Source: UBA5905 sp045542015 (lineage in GTDB: Bacteria; Bacillota; Clostridia; Oscillospirales; Acutalibacteraceae). Taken from it: a stretch of 64,000 nucleotides of DNA. The stretch lies in NCBI GenBank assembly GCA_045542015.1, contig JAZQKF010000055.1, positions 56,779-120,778 of the forward strand. The letters run 5' to 3'. The translations under genes were made by a program, and so were the position numbers. The stretch's first letter is position 1. Each line of letters starts with the position of its first letter. Positions 17,292-24,528 of the stretch are shown in pieces. The notes below the pieces were generated by a model. The model saw only the letters and a list, made by a program, of their open reading frames with translations, was not told the DNA's origin and made no database searches.

Positions 17292-19103
17292 TCAAACGTC
17301 CATAATAATGGGCAAAATCATGGGTCTGCGCTTGGTCTTCTGGAACAGCATACGCGACAGATCGTCACGCACGCGGGTCTTCATCGTATTCCAGTCGCAA
17401 CGGCGATTACGGCAGCAATCCTCCAGGGCGCGGCGAGCCACCTCGCGGATCTCGCCGATCAGGTCCTCTGCCTCGCGCACGTAGACGAAGCCGCGGGTAA
17501 CGATGTCGGGACCGGAAATCAACTCGCCCGTGGCGCTGTCCACCGTGGCGACCGCCACGATCAGACCGTCCTCAGCCAAGTGCTTACGGTCGCGGAGAAC
17601 GATACTACCCACGTCACCGACGCCGAGGCCATCCACCAGCACACGTCCGGCGGGCACGGAGGCGACGATCGCCATTTTGTCGGCTGTCAATTCGATGGTC
17701 TTACCGATTTCTGTAACCAAAACGTTTTTGGCAGGCATACCCAACGACTGCGCCAGCAGAGCGTGCTTATACAGGTGCTTCTGCTCGCCGTGCATCGGTA
17801 TAAAGAACTTCGGCTTGGTCAGAGTGTGAATGATCTTCAGCTCCTCCTGACACGCGTGTCCCGACACATGCACGTCGTACATCTTCTCGTATACCACCAC
17901 ACAGCCACGGCGCATCAGCTCGTTGACAACCTTGCCCACCGTTTTCTCGTTACCGGGAATGGGTGTGGCGGAGATGATGATATAGTCGTCCGGTCCTACT
18001 TCCACCTTGCGGTGATCGGAAAAGGCCATACGGCTTAATGCGGACATAGGCTCGCCCTGACTGCCGGTGGTAATCAGGGTCACCTTATCCTTGGGATAAT
18101 GGTTAATAGCATCAATATCAATGAGCAGCCCCTCGGGGATGTGCAAATACCCTAGTTCCTGCGCAATATTGACGAAGTTGATCATACTGCGACCGGAAAC
18201 GGCCACCTTTCGCCCATCACGGGCGGATGCAGACATAATCTGCTGTATGCGAGGGAGATTGGAGGAGAAGGTTGCCACGATGATGCGCTTATTCTCAGCC
18301 TGACGGAACAGGTTGGCAAAGCTCTCCCCCACCACGCGCTCACTGGGAGTATAGCCGGCACGCTCGGCGTTGGTGGAATCCGCCATCAGTGCAAGAACAC
18401 CCTCGCGCCCCAGTTCGCCGAAGCGACCCAGGTTGATGATGGGACCCATCACGGGGGTGAAATCCACCTTAAAGTCACCGGTATGCACGATATACCCGTG
18501 GGGGGTCTTGATGGCCAGTGCCATAGCATCGGGGATGGAGTGGTTTACGGCAATAAACTCCACCGACAACGCGTTGCCGATGCGGATCACGCCGCCGGCC
18601 TCCACCACATTCAGCCGCATCTTACCGGACAATCCGTGCTCCTTGAGCTTCGAGTCGATCAAAGCCACCGTCAGTCGTCCGGCGTACACGGGAATATCCA
18701 TCTGCTTGAGCAGATACGGCAAGGCACCGATGTGATCCTCGTGTCCGTGGGTGATAAAAATGCCGCGCACCTTATCCTTGATCTTGTTCACATAGGTGAA
18801 ATCGGGCAACACCACGTCAACGCCCAACAGATCTTCGTCGGGGAAAGACATACCGCAGTCAATGATAATGGCGTCATCGCCGTATTCCAGCACCGCCATA
18901 TTCTTACCGATTTCGTTCAAGCCGCCAAGCACGGTATAATGAATGGGTAATGCGGGCGTCTTCGTGACCTTGTCACGTGATTTCTGAGGATGTTTTTTAT
19001 AATTGCCGGATTTACGGGCAGGGGACGAAGCCTCTGCCGACTTCGGTTTGGATTTGTTATAATTACGCTTTGTTGGTTTGTTGTTATTGTTATTAGCGGG
19101 CAT
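17292..19103 (-). CDS. rnj: Ribonuclease J
   Basis: 603 residues. RNase J is a metallo-beta-lactamase/beta-CASP nuclease with 5'-3' exonuclease and endonuclease activity, central to Firmicutes RNA decay. An extra Asn/Lys-rich basic N-terminus of about 50 residues (NNNNNKPTKRNYNKSKPK) precedes the catalytic domain. The motif ITHGHEDHIGALPYLL near 118 supplies metal ligands, then the beta-CASP insert, VSGHACQEELK and IPMHGEQKHL near 410-440, and a short C-terminal domain. ATG 19103 has AAAGGAGG 6 bases ahead. It heads the operon and is preceded by a long structured leader. Whether it is RnjA or RnjB cannot be decided. Confidence 0.95.
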   Translation of the reverse strand: MPANNNNNKPTKRNYNKSKPKSAEASSPARKSGNYKKHPQKSRDKVTKTPALPIHYTVLGGLNEIGKNMAVLEYGDDAIIIDCGMSFPDEDLLGVDVVLPDFTYVNKIKDKVRGIFITHGHEDHIGALPYLLKQMDIPVYAGRLTVALIDSKLKEHGLSGKMRLNVVEAGGVIRIGNALSVEFIAVNHSIPDAMALAIKTPHGYIVHTGDFKVDFTPVMGPIINLGRFGELGREGVLALMADSTNAERAGYTPSERVVGESFANLFRQAENKRIIVATFSSNLPRIQQIMSASARDGRKVAVSGRSMINFVNIAQELGYLHIPEGLLIDIDAINHYPKDKVTLITTGSQGEPMSALSRMAFSDHRKVEVGPDDYIIISATPIPGNEKTVGKVVNELMRRGCVVVYEKMYDVHVSGHACQEELKIIHTLTKPKFFIPMHGEQKHLYKHALLAQSLGMPAKNVLVTEIGKTIELTADKMAIVASVPAGRVLVDGLGVGDVGSIVLRDRKHLAEDGLIVAVATVDSATGELISGPDIVTRGFVYVREAEDLIGEIREVARRALEDCCRNRRCDWNTMKTRVRDDLSRMLFQKTKRRPMILPIIMDV

Positions 19104-19307
19104 CAAATTCCTCCTTTGTATCAGCCTGTAGAATTACGTCAATGAGCCCCACCGTTCGGTGAGGCTGTCCGTAAATTGGGATGACGTCTGCTGGTATGTA
19201 GTTGTGTGCTGAAAAATCAGCGTGATGGGCTCCGCACCCATCGCTTTCCGCAATATAAAAAGGGGCAAACCTTCGGCATACGCCGAAACATCCGATCACG
19301 TAACATT
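19104..19307 (-). ncRNA. Candidate structured 5' leader (or small RNA) upstream of RNase J
   Basis: About 200 bases between a strong promoter and the rnj ribosome site. On the minus strand the ends can pair (GTTACGT near 19305 with ACGTAAT near 19135), enclosing several hairpins: TTCGGC/GCCGAA, GATGGG/CCCATC, CTGA/TCAG and GCCTCACC/GGTGGGGC. No T-run follows the last hairpin, so read-through into rnj is expected. I do not recognise a riboswitch class; motifs for T-box, SAM, FMN, M-box, RNase P and tmRNA were not found. A 35-codon ORF (19241 to 19134) also fits inside. Confidence 0.5.
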
Positions 19308-19313
19308 GTAATT

Positions 19314-19342
19314 ATAATACTTTAAATAGAAATAAATGTCAA
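19314..19342 (-). promoter_or_regulatory. Promoter for the rnj-gdpP-rplI-dnaB-tilS-ftsH operon
   Basis: Minus-strand consensus TTGACA (19342-19337), a 17-base spacer and TATTAT (19319-19314). The transcript would start about 200 bases before the rnj start codon. Confidence 0.8.
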
Positions 19343-19392
19343 GTAATGGTGTGCGGATATGATAGAGTATGACCATTTTTTTCTGCAAAGTA

Positions 19393-19421
19393 TTGCCACA
19401 GAGGAAAATACTTGCTATAAT
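19393..19421 (+). promoter_or_regulatory. Promoter for rnhA
   Basis: TTGCCA (19393-19398), a 17-base spacer and TATAAT (19416-19421), about 39 bases before the rnhA start; divergent from the rnj promoter. Confidence 0.75.
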
Positions 19422-19459
19422 GATACTCGAAATTACGAGTCCGTATGCGGAGGTAACCT

Positions 19460-19897
19460 ATGAAATTTGTAGAACTCTATACCGACGGCGCCTGTTCCGG
19501 CAACCCCGGCAAGGGCGGCTGGGGCGCCATCCTGCGATATATGGGGCACGAAAAGGAACTCTGTGGCGGAGAAATGGAAACCACCAACAATCGTATGGAA
19601 TTGACGGCGGTCATCCGCGGACTGGAAACGCTAAAAGAGCCCTGTCAGGTTCGCCTGACCAGCGACTCGAAATACGTCATTGACGCCGTCACGCAGGGAT
19701 GGGTCTACAGCTGGCAGCGAAACGGCTGGCGCAAGGCGGATAAAAAGCCTGCCCTAAACGTGGACTTGTGGGAGCAGCTTCTCCCCCTCCTTGAGCGACA
19801 CCGGGTGGAATTCGTCTGGGTCAAGGGTCATCAGGGTCATCCCGAGAATGAGCGGTGTGACCGTCTGGCGGTTAACTACTACAATAATTTGCCGTAA
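19460..19897 (+). CDS. rnhA: Ribonuclease HI
   Basis: 145 residues, standard type 1 RNase H that removes RNA from RNA:DNA hybrids. The active-site carboxylates are in YTDGACSGNPG (Asp near 8), the TTNNRMELTAV segment (Glu near 48), LTSDSKYV (Asp near 70) and NERCDRLA (Asp near 135), with the basic-protrusion handle WQRNGWRKADKK near 85-97. An AGGT ribosome site lies upstream. It is followed directly by the promoter of the FMN riboswitch, so it is monocistronic or reads into the riboswitch. Confidence 0.97.
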   Translation: MKFVELYTDGACSGNPGKGGWGAILRYMGHEKELCGGEMETTNNRMELTAVIRGLETLKEPCQVRLTSDSKYVIDAVTQGWVYSWQRNGWRKADKKPALNVDLWEQLLPLLERHRVEFVWVKGHQGHPENERCDRLAVNYYNNLP

Positions 19898-19902
19898 AAG
19901 TA

Positions 19903-19930
19903 TTGACAAATTCACATTTTTCAGTATGAT
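19903..19930 (+). promoter_or_regulatory. Promoter for the FMN riboswitch-ribU transcript
   Basis: TTGACA (19903-19908), a 16-base spacer and TATGAT (19925-19930), ending 6 bases before the aptamer. Confidence 0.75.
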
Positions 19931-19936
19931 ATAACT

Positions 19937-20049
19937 ATCTTCAGGGCGGGGTGCAATTCCCCACCGGCGGTGACAGTCCGCGAACGCTCACACGAGCGCC
20001 GAATCGGTGAAATTCCGATACCGACGGTATAGTCCGGATGCGAGAAGAT
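19937..20049 (+). promoter_or_regulatory. FMN riboswitch (RFN element)
   Basis: The closing P1 helix (ATCTTC at 19937 with GAAGAT at 20044-20049) encloses the canonical RFN blocks: AGGGCGGGGTG, CCCCACCGGCGGT, GTCCGCGA, CCGACGGTATAGTCCGGATG. FMN binding should stop expression of the downstream riboflavin transporter. A terminator hairpin follows. Confidence 0.97.
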
Positions 20050-20065
20050 GCACATAGAACGTGTT

Positions 20066-20097
20066 ACGCCCTGCAATGACGTTGCAGGGCGTATTTT
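20066..20097 (+). terminator. Expression-platform terminator of the FMN riboswitch
   Basis: A perfect 11-bp stem (20066-20076 with 20082-20092) is followed by ATTTTGTT, then directly by the ribU ribosome site. Termination would be favoured when FMN is bound. Confidence 0.8.
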
Positions 20098-20110
20098 GTT
20101 AGGAGGTAGA

Positions 20111-20767
20111 ATGATGAACGATAAAACGTGGCGGCTGCGCCGCTTGACCGTAATGGCGATGATGGTCGCCATCTCCTTTGCCGCGGTGGCCTTTATTCGG
20201 ATTCCCGCGGTAGTGTTTCTGAAATACGAACCGAAAGACGTTCTGCTGACCATCGGCGCCTTTATGTACGGACCTCTGTCGGGTCTGTGTATGTCCGTAC
20301 TGGTGGCACTGATCGAACTGGTTACCATCAGCGATACCGGCATTATCGGTATGACTATGAACGTCATCTCCTCGAGCTTGTTCGTCTGTGTTGCCTCCGC
20401 CATCTATCGTCGAAAGCGGACGTTGTCGGCTGCCGTTCTGGGTCTTGTGTGCGCCGTCGTAGCCATGACCGCCGGAATGATTCTCTGGAATTATCTCATC
20501 ACACCTCTATATATGGATATTCCACGCGATCAGGTGGCAGGTATGCTGGCTACCGTATTCGCACCGTTTAATCTGCTGAAAGGCAGCATCAACGCCGCTC
20601 TGGCCATGCTGCTGTATAAGCCGGTCACCGCCGCTCTGCGCAGCGCACACCTGCTTCCGCCCTCCGACAGGACCGCGCAAAAGACCCGCGCATCCGTATG
20701 GCTGATCGCGCTGTTCGTATTCCTTTCTCTGGTTCTGGTGTTGCTCGCGTGGAACGGTATTATTTGA
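20111..20767 (+). CDS. ribU: ECF transporter riboflavin S component RibU
   Basis: 218 residues. RibU binds riboflavin and works with the shared ECF ATPase/T module, not encoded here. A basic start (NDKTWRLRRLTVMAMMVAISFAAVAFIRIP) matches the ECF S-component N-terminus with its Ala/Met-rich helix 1. Six hydrophobic helices follow, with the KYEPKDVLLTIGAFMYGPLSGL segment typical of RibU, and a short basic loop before the final helix. The open frame extends upstream into the riboswitch, but AGGAGG at 20101 fits ATG 20111 or 20114. FMN riboswitch control supports riboflavin as substrate. Confidence 0.92.
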   Translation: MMNDKTWRLRRLTVMAMMVAISFAAVAFIRIPAVVFLKYEPKDVLLTIGAFMYGPLSGLCMSVLVALIELVTISDTGIIGMTMNVISSSLFVCVASAIYRRKRTLSAAVLGLVCAVVAMTAGMILWNYLITPLYMDIPRDQVAGMLATVFAPFNLLKGSINAALAMLLYKPVTAALRSAHLLPPSDRTAQKTRASVWLIALFVFLSLVLVLLAWNGII

Positions 20768-20770
20768 CTA

Positions 20771-20799
20771 TTGACAAATCCGTCCCCGTGCTATATAAT
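20771..20799 (+). promoter_or_regulatory. Promoter for the SAM riboswitch-metK transcript
   Basis: Perfect TTGACA (20771-20776), a 17-base spacer and perfect TATAAT (20794-20799), about 20 bases before the aptamer. Confidence 0.85.
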
Positions 20800-20818
20800 A
20801 CATTTCGACAATTTCATA

Positions 20819-20914
20819 CCTTATCAAGAGTGACGGAGGGATCAGGCCCGATGATGTCCGGCAACCTGTGGCAACATAAGGTGCTAATTCCTGCGGTATA
20901 ACCGAAAGATGAGG
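20819..20914 (+). promoter_or_regulatory. SAM-I riboswitch (S-box)
   Basis: P1 pairs CCTTATC (20819) with GATGAGG (20908-20914). The core S-box blocks are present: CAAGAG, GGAGGGA, GGCCCGATGATGTCCGGCAACC, AAGGTGCTAATTCC and ACCGAAAGATGAGG. It controls metK by SAM feedback. Confidence 0.96.
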
Positions 20915-20922
20915 ATTCACTC

Positions 20923-20951
20923 AAACGCTCGGTGATAACCGAGCGTTTTTT
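20923..20951 (+). terminator. Expression-platform terminator of the SAM riboswitch
   Basis: A 10-bp stem (20923-20932 with 20939-20948) running into a T-run lies between the aptamer and the metK ribosome site. Confidence 0.9.
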
Positions 20952-20979
20952 GATGTACAAAACAAGGAGGTTCCTTTTT

Positions 20980-22167
20980 ATGAACGAAAAGCATTATTTT
21001 TCTTCTGAATCCGTGACCGAGGGTCACCCCGACAAGGTGTGCGACCAGATTTCCGATGCGGTACTGGACGCCATTCTCACCCAGGATCCCTCGGCCCACG
21101 TGGCCTGCGAAACCGCCTGCACCACCGGTATGGTGATGGTGATGGGCGAGATTACCACCACCGCCATCATTGATATTCCCGCCATCGCCCGTTCGGTGGT
21201 TAAGGATATCGGCTACAACGGTGAGGAAGGCAACTTCGACAGCGCCACCTGCGCCGTGATGACCGCCATTGACGAGCAGTCCCCCGACATCGCGATGGGC
21301 GTCAACGAGGCCATTGAGAGCCGCGCGGAATCCGATGATTCTTATGACCGCATCGGCGCCGGTGACCAGGGCTTGATGTTCGGCTACGCCTGCACCGAGA
21401 CCACTGAACTGATGCCGCTGCCCATCTCTCTGTCCCACGCCCTGTGCAAGCAGCTGACCAAGCTGCGCAAGGACGGCACCCTCCCCTATCTGCGCCCCGA
21501 CGGTAAGGCGCAGGTGACCGTAGAGTACGTGGATGACAAGGCCGCCCGCATTGATGCCGTGGTGGTATCCACCCAGCATAGTGCAGCCGTATCGCTGGAA
21601 ACTATTCGAGAGGATATTATCACGCAGGTCATTCGTCCCATTATTCCTGCCGCTCTGTTGGATGAGAACACCAAGATCTACGTCAATCCCACCGGTCGTT
21701 TCGTGGTTGGCGGCCCCCAGGGCGACACCGGTCTCACCGGTCGCAAGATCATTGTAGATACCTATGGCGGTTACGCCCGCCACGGCGGCGGTGCTTTCTC
21801 CGGTAAGGATCCCACCAAGGTGGACCGTTCCGCCTGCTATATGGCTCGCTACGCCGCCAAAAACGTGGTCGCCGCCGGCCTCGCCGAGCGCTGCGAGATT
21901 CAGCTAGCCTACGCTATCGGCGTTGCGAATCCTATGTCTGTCCTGGTGGACACCTTCGGCACCGGTAAGGTGTCGGATGCAGAGATTACCGAGGCTGTGA
22001 AGGCGGTATTTGATTTCCGCCCCGCCGCTATCATCGATACTCTCCAGTTGCGCCGCCCCATCTATCGCCAGCTGGCCGCCTACGGTCACATCGGTCGTGA
22101 GGATATCGACGTCGTTTGGGAGCGCACCGATAAGGTGCAGGCTCTGCACGAGGCTGTCGGTGTATAA
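20980..22167 (+). CDS. metK: S-adenosylmethionine synthetase
   Basis: 395 residues. MetK makes SAM from methionine and ATP. GHPDKVCDQISDA near residue 14 binds ATP and metal. The GDQGLMFGYA signature near 115, DTYGGYARHGGGAFSGKDPTKVDRSA (second signature) near 255-280 and the C-terminal segment GREDIDVVWERTDKV are standard. The frame is open 16 codons earlier, across the terminator, but ATG 20980 has an AAGGAGG site and the family start (MNEKHYFSSESVTEGHPDK). It is monocistronic and controlled by the SAM-I riboswitch. Confidence 0.98.
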   Translation: MNEKHYFSSESVTEGHPDKVCDQISDAVLDAILTQDPSAHVACETACTTGMVMVMGEITTTAIIDIPAIARSVVKDIGYNGEEGNFDSATCAVMTAIDEQSPDIAMGVNEAIESRAESDDSYDRIGAGDQGLMFGYACTETTELMPLPISLSHALCKQLTKLRKDGTLPYLRPDGKAQVTVEYVDDKAARIDAVVVSTQHSAAVSLETIREDIITQVIRPIIPAALLDENTKIYVNPTGRFVVGGPQGDTGLTGRKIIVDTYGGYARHGGGAFSGKDPTKVDRSACYMARYAAKNVVAAGLAERCEIQLAYAIGVANPMSVLVDTFGTGKVSDAEITEAVKAVFDFRPAAIIDTLQLRRPIYRQLAAYGHIGREDIDVVWERTDKVQALHEAVGV

Positions 22168-22174
22168 ATACAAC

Positions 22175-22218
22175 CAAGCCGGAACATTCGATCGAATGCC
22201 CCGGCTTTGCCTTTCTTT
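22175..22218 (+). terminator. Intrinsic terminator after metK
   Basis: AAGCCGG (22175-22181) pairs with CCGGCTT around a palindromic inner stem, CATTCGATCGAATG. T-rich sequence follows (TTTGCCTTTCTTT). Confidence 0.75.
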
Positions 22219-22374
22219 AATGACCCATACAGAGGTACCGTCAAATCCTATCCCCACTGGTTATGCAATGCTAGATACAAGGACTTGGGTATGCAGTCGA
22301 TCGCAATTACGAAGTAAACGAAAAGGCCTTTCGTCGATACGAAAGGCCTTTCCCCAGTTTTCGTTTCAATCCTC
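22207..22374. other. Non-coding gap between metK and tRNA-Gln with a strong hairpin
   Basis: No convincing gene is seen. A perfect 13-bp stem-loop lies at 22322-22351 (arms 22322-22334 and 22339-22351, loop CGAT). Its T-rich flank is on the minus side (TTTTCGTTT) rather than the plus side. It is not directly downstream of any annotated gene, so it may be a stray terminator or the end of a small RNA. Confidence 0.5.
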
Positions 22375-22403
22375 TTGACAATCCGAGGAAAATAGGTTAA
22401 AAT
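22375..22403 (+). promoter_or_regulatory. Promoter for tRNA-Gln
   Basis: TTGACA (22375-22380), a 17-base spacer and TAAAAT (22398-22403), 20 bases before the tRNA. Confidence 0.75.
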
Positions 22404-22423
22404 ACCGCAAGCAACCAAAATAT

Positions 22424-22497
22424 TGGGCTATAGTCTAGCGGTAGGACACGTGACTTTGACTCACGCCGTGATGGTTCGACTCCATCTAGCCCAGCCA
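22424..22497 (+). tRNA. tRNA-Gln (anticodon TTG)
   Basis: 74 bases with an encoded CCA. The acceptor stem TGGGCTA pairs with TAGCCCA. The D loop contains AGCGGTAGGAC, the anticodon stem CGTGA/TCACG encloses loop CTTTGAC with anticodon TTG, and the T loop is GGTTCGACTCC. All four arms close. It has its own promoter and no neighbouring tRNA. Confidence 0.96.
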
Positions 22498-22596
22498 GAA
22501 AACGACAAGTTTCGACAGAAACTTTTCGTTTTCAGTTATATTCGCCTCAATAGTCATATTGGGTTTCGCCCGGTTTAATATGAAAAACCTTAAACA

Positions 22597-22630
22597 AAAA
22601 TGGCGCCCGATCGGGCGCCGTTTTTGTTTT
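22597..22630 (-). terminator. Terminator of the aromatic operon (bidirectional)
   Basis: The perfect palindrome GGCGCCCGATCGGGCGCC (22602-22619) is flanked by T-rich runs on both strands. It lies 9 bases past the DAHP synthase stop on the minus strand and may also end the tRNA-Gln transcript on the plus strand. Confidence 0.85.
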
Positions 22631-23657
22631 ACAGTCTGTCGGCCAGTTCCAAAATCAATTTCTCGGTCTTTTCCCAGCCGAGGCAAGGATCGGTGATGGA
22701 TTTGCCGTAGATATGCTCACCGGCGCCCTGGGCTCCGTCCTCAATGTAGCTTTCGATCATCAATCCCTTGACCATCTTGCGGATATCCGCATTGTGATTA
22801 CAGCTGTGCACGATCTCCTTGGCAATACGCACCTGCTCCAAGGGTTTCTTGCCGGAGTTGGCGTGGTTGCAGTCGATAACCGCCGCCGGATTCACCAGAT
22901 CGGTACCCTGATACAGATTGTACAGCTTTACCAGATCCTCGTAGTGATAGTTGGACACGTTCTTGCCGGCAAAATCCGTATAACCGCGCATAATCGCGTG
23001 CGCATACGGATTACCCTCACTCTTAACCTCCCATCCGCGATAGATGAAGGTGTGCTTGTGCTGACCCGCCTTAATGGCGTTCATCATAATGGACAGGTCA
23101 CCGCCGGTGGGATTCTTCATACCCACAGGCGCCTCAATGCCGCTGGCCACCAGACGATGCTGCTGGTTCTCAACAGAACGGGCGCCCACCGCCACATAGG
23201 ACAGCAGATCGGACAAATACCGATAATTCTCGGGATACAGCATCTCGTCGGCGCAGGAGAAGCCATAGTCACGCAGTGCCTCCATATGCAAGTCGCGGAT
23301 AGCCACCAAGCCCTTGAGCATATCCGGATCCTGATCGGGGTCAGGCTGATGCAGCATACCCTTATATCCGTCACCGGTGGTACGAGGCTTATTGGTATAA
23401 ATACGGGGGATGAGGATGATCTTATCCTCCACCTGCTCCTGCACGCGGCGCAGACGCCCGATGTAGTCCAGCACCGGCTCGCGGTGGTCCGCCGAGCATG
23501 GGCCGATAATCAATAAAAACTTGTCGGATACACCGGTGAAAACCGCCTTGATGGCCTCATCGTTTTTCGCCTTTACCGCCGCCATAGCCTCCGAGACGGG
23601 GTACATCGCCTTAATATCCTTGGGCACAGGCAGCTTTCTCTTAAAATCCATTCCCAT
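22629..23657 (-). CDS. 3-deoxy-7-phosphoheptulonate (DAHP) synthase, class I AroFGH type
   Basis: 342 residues from ATG 23657, which has AAGGTG 6 bases ahead; the open frame extends 9 codons into tyrA. It condenses PEP and erythrose 4-phosphate, the first step of the shikimate pathway. The class I signature is clear: IGPCSADHREPVLDY near 55, PRTTGDGYKGMLHQPDPDQ near 90, GARSVENQQHRLVASG near 145 and IDCNHANSGKKPLEQ near 250. There is no fused regulatory domain. Placing the first enzyme last in the operon, after tyrA, is a notable order. Feedback specificity (Phe or Tyr) cannot be read with confidence. Confidence 0.95.
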   Translation of the reverse strand: MGMDFKRKLPVPKDIKAMYPVSEAMAAVKAKNDEAIKAVFTGVSDKFLLIIGPCSADHREPVLDYIGRLRRVQEQVEDKIILIPRIYTNKPRTTGDGYKGMLHQPDPDQDPDMLKGLVAIRDLHMEALRDYGFSCADEMLYPENYRYLSDLLSYVAVGARSVENQQHRLVASGIEAPVGMKNPTGGDLSIMMNAIKAGQHKHTFIYRGWEVKSEGNPYAHAIMRGYTDFAGKNVSNYHYEDLVKLYNLYQGTDLVNPAAVIDCNHANSGKKPLEQVRIAKEIVHSCNHNADIRKMVKGLMIESYIEDGAQGAGEHIYGKSITDPCLGWEKTEKLILELADRL

Positions 23658-23667
23658 TTCTGACACC

Positions 23668-24528
23668 TTACACTTTCTTATCAAATAACTGGCGACGTGC
23701 GGTGGAAAGTCGCATCATCTCACGAATTCCCTCTCGGTCACCATTCTTTATACGTTCATACAATCGGTCAAAATGTGTCCGATAGCCATCCATCTGCTCC
23801 AGCAGGGTCTGCTGGTTCGCCAGAAACAATTCACTCCACATCTCATCATTGATATTGGCGATCCGTGTCAAATCACGGAACGAGTCACCGGTATACCGCT
23901 TCATATTGGGGTCGTCGCAGGTACACATCAGCGACACGGCAATACAGTGAGTCAGCTGAGATAAAAAGCCGATCATCTCATCGTGCTTCTTAGGGTTCAG
24001 GCACGACACGTCCGCAAATCCCAGCGCGTATCCCAATTCGGTACACAGCCAAATCGCGTTGGTGGTGTTTTTCTCCGTGGGAACGACTATGTAGTTCGCC
24101 CCTTTAAATATGGCGTCGTCGCTGTTCTCAACGCCGCCTACCTCACGACCGGCCATAGGATGTGCCGCAATGTATTCCACCCCATCCGGAAGCAGGGATT
24201 GCACCTCATACACAACGCTTTCCTTGACGCCGGTCACATCGGTAATCACCTGACCGTTGCGCAGGAGATGTCCGTGCTCTTTGATCCAATTCACAAAAAT
24301 ATGAGGGTACAGCGCAAACACGACCAAGTCTGCCTGCTCTATCAGCGCCGGGTCAACCCGTGTCGTCCCTCTGTCAATGATACCGTTATCCAAAGCATAG
24401 TCGATCGCGCTCTGCTCCAGAGTAATGGCATCCACGGCAATGCCTTTCTTTTTCAGCGCCCGTGCATAACTGCCGCCAAGCAAGCCCAAGCCGACGATCA
24501 GCACGCGCTTAACATCACTAAATATCAT
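23668..24528 (-). CDS. tyrA: Prephenate dehydrogenase
   Basis: 286 residues. It oxidatively decarboxylates prephenate to 4-hydroxyphenylpyruvate, the tyrosine precursor. The Rossmann GLGLLGGSYA motif lies near residue 13, followed by TDVTGVKESV near 93, AAHPMAGREVGGVENSD near 120 with the catalytic histidine, and the helical dimerisation domain. There is no ACT or chorismate mutase domain, unlike the longer fused TyrA forms. It overlaps the end of aroA by 11 bases and precedes the DAHP synthase gene, so all three are co-transcribed. A cyclohexadienyl (arogenate) dehydrogenase with broader substrate range is possible. Confidence 0.93.
   Translation of the reverse strand: MIFSDVKRVLIVGLGLLGGSYARALKKKGIAVDAITLEQSAIDYALDNGIIDRGTTRVDPALIEQADLVVFALYPHIFVNWIKEHGHLLRNGQVITDVTGVKESVVYEVQSLLPDGVEYIAAHPMAGREVGGVENSDDAIFKGANYIVVPTEKNTTNAIWLCTELGYALGFADVSCLNPKKHDEMIGFLSQLTHCIAVSLMCTCDDPNMKRYTGDSFRDLTRIANINDEMWSELFLANQQTLLEQMDGYRTHFDRLYERIKNGDREGIREMMRLSTARRQLFDKKV

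Noticed and set aside
19093..19299. 68-codon minus-strand ORF covering the rnj leader
   Set aside because: It overlaps the rnj start in another frame, starts almost at the transcript start and lacks a ribosome site; the stretch is better read as a structured leader.
22486..22686. 66-codon minus-strand ORF overlapping tRNA-Gln
   Set aside because: It runs through the tRNA and the bidirectional terminator and overlaps the end of the DAHP synthase gene in another frame.
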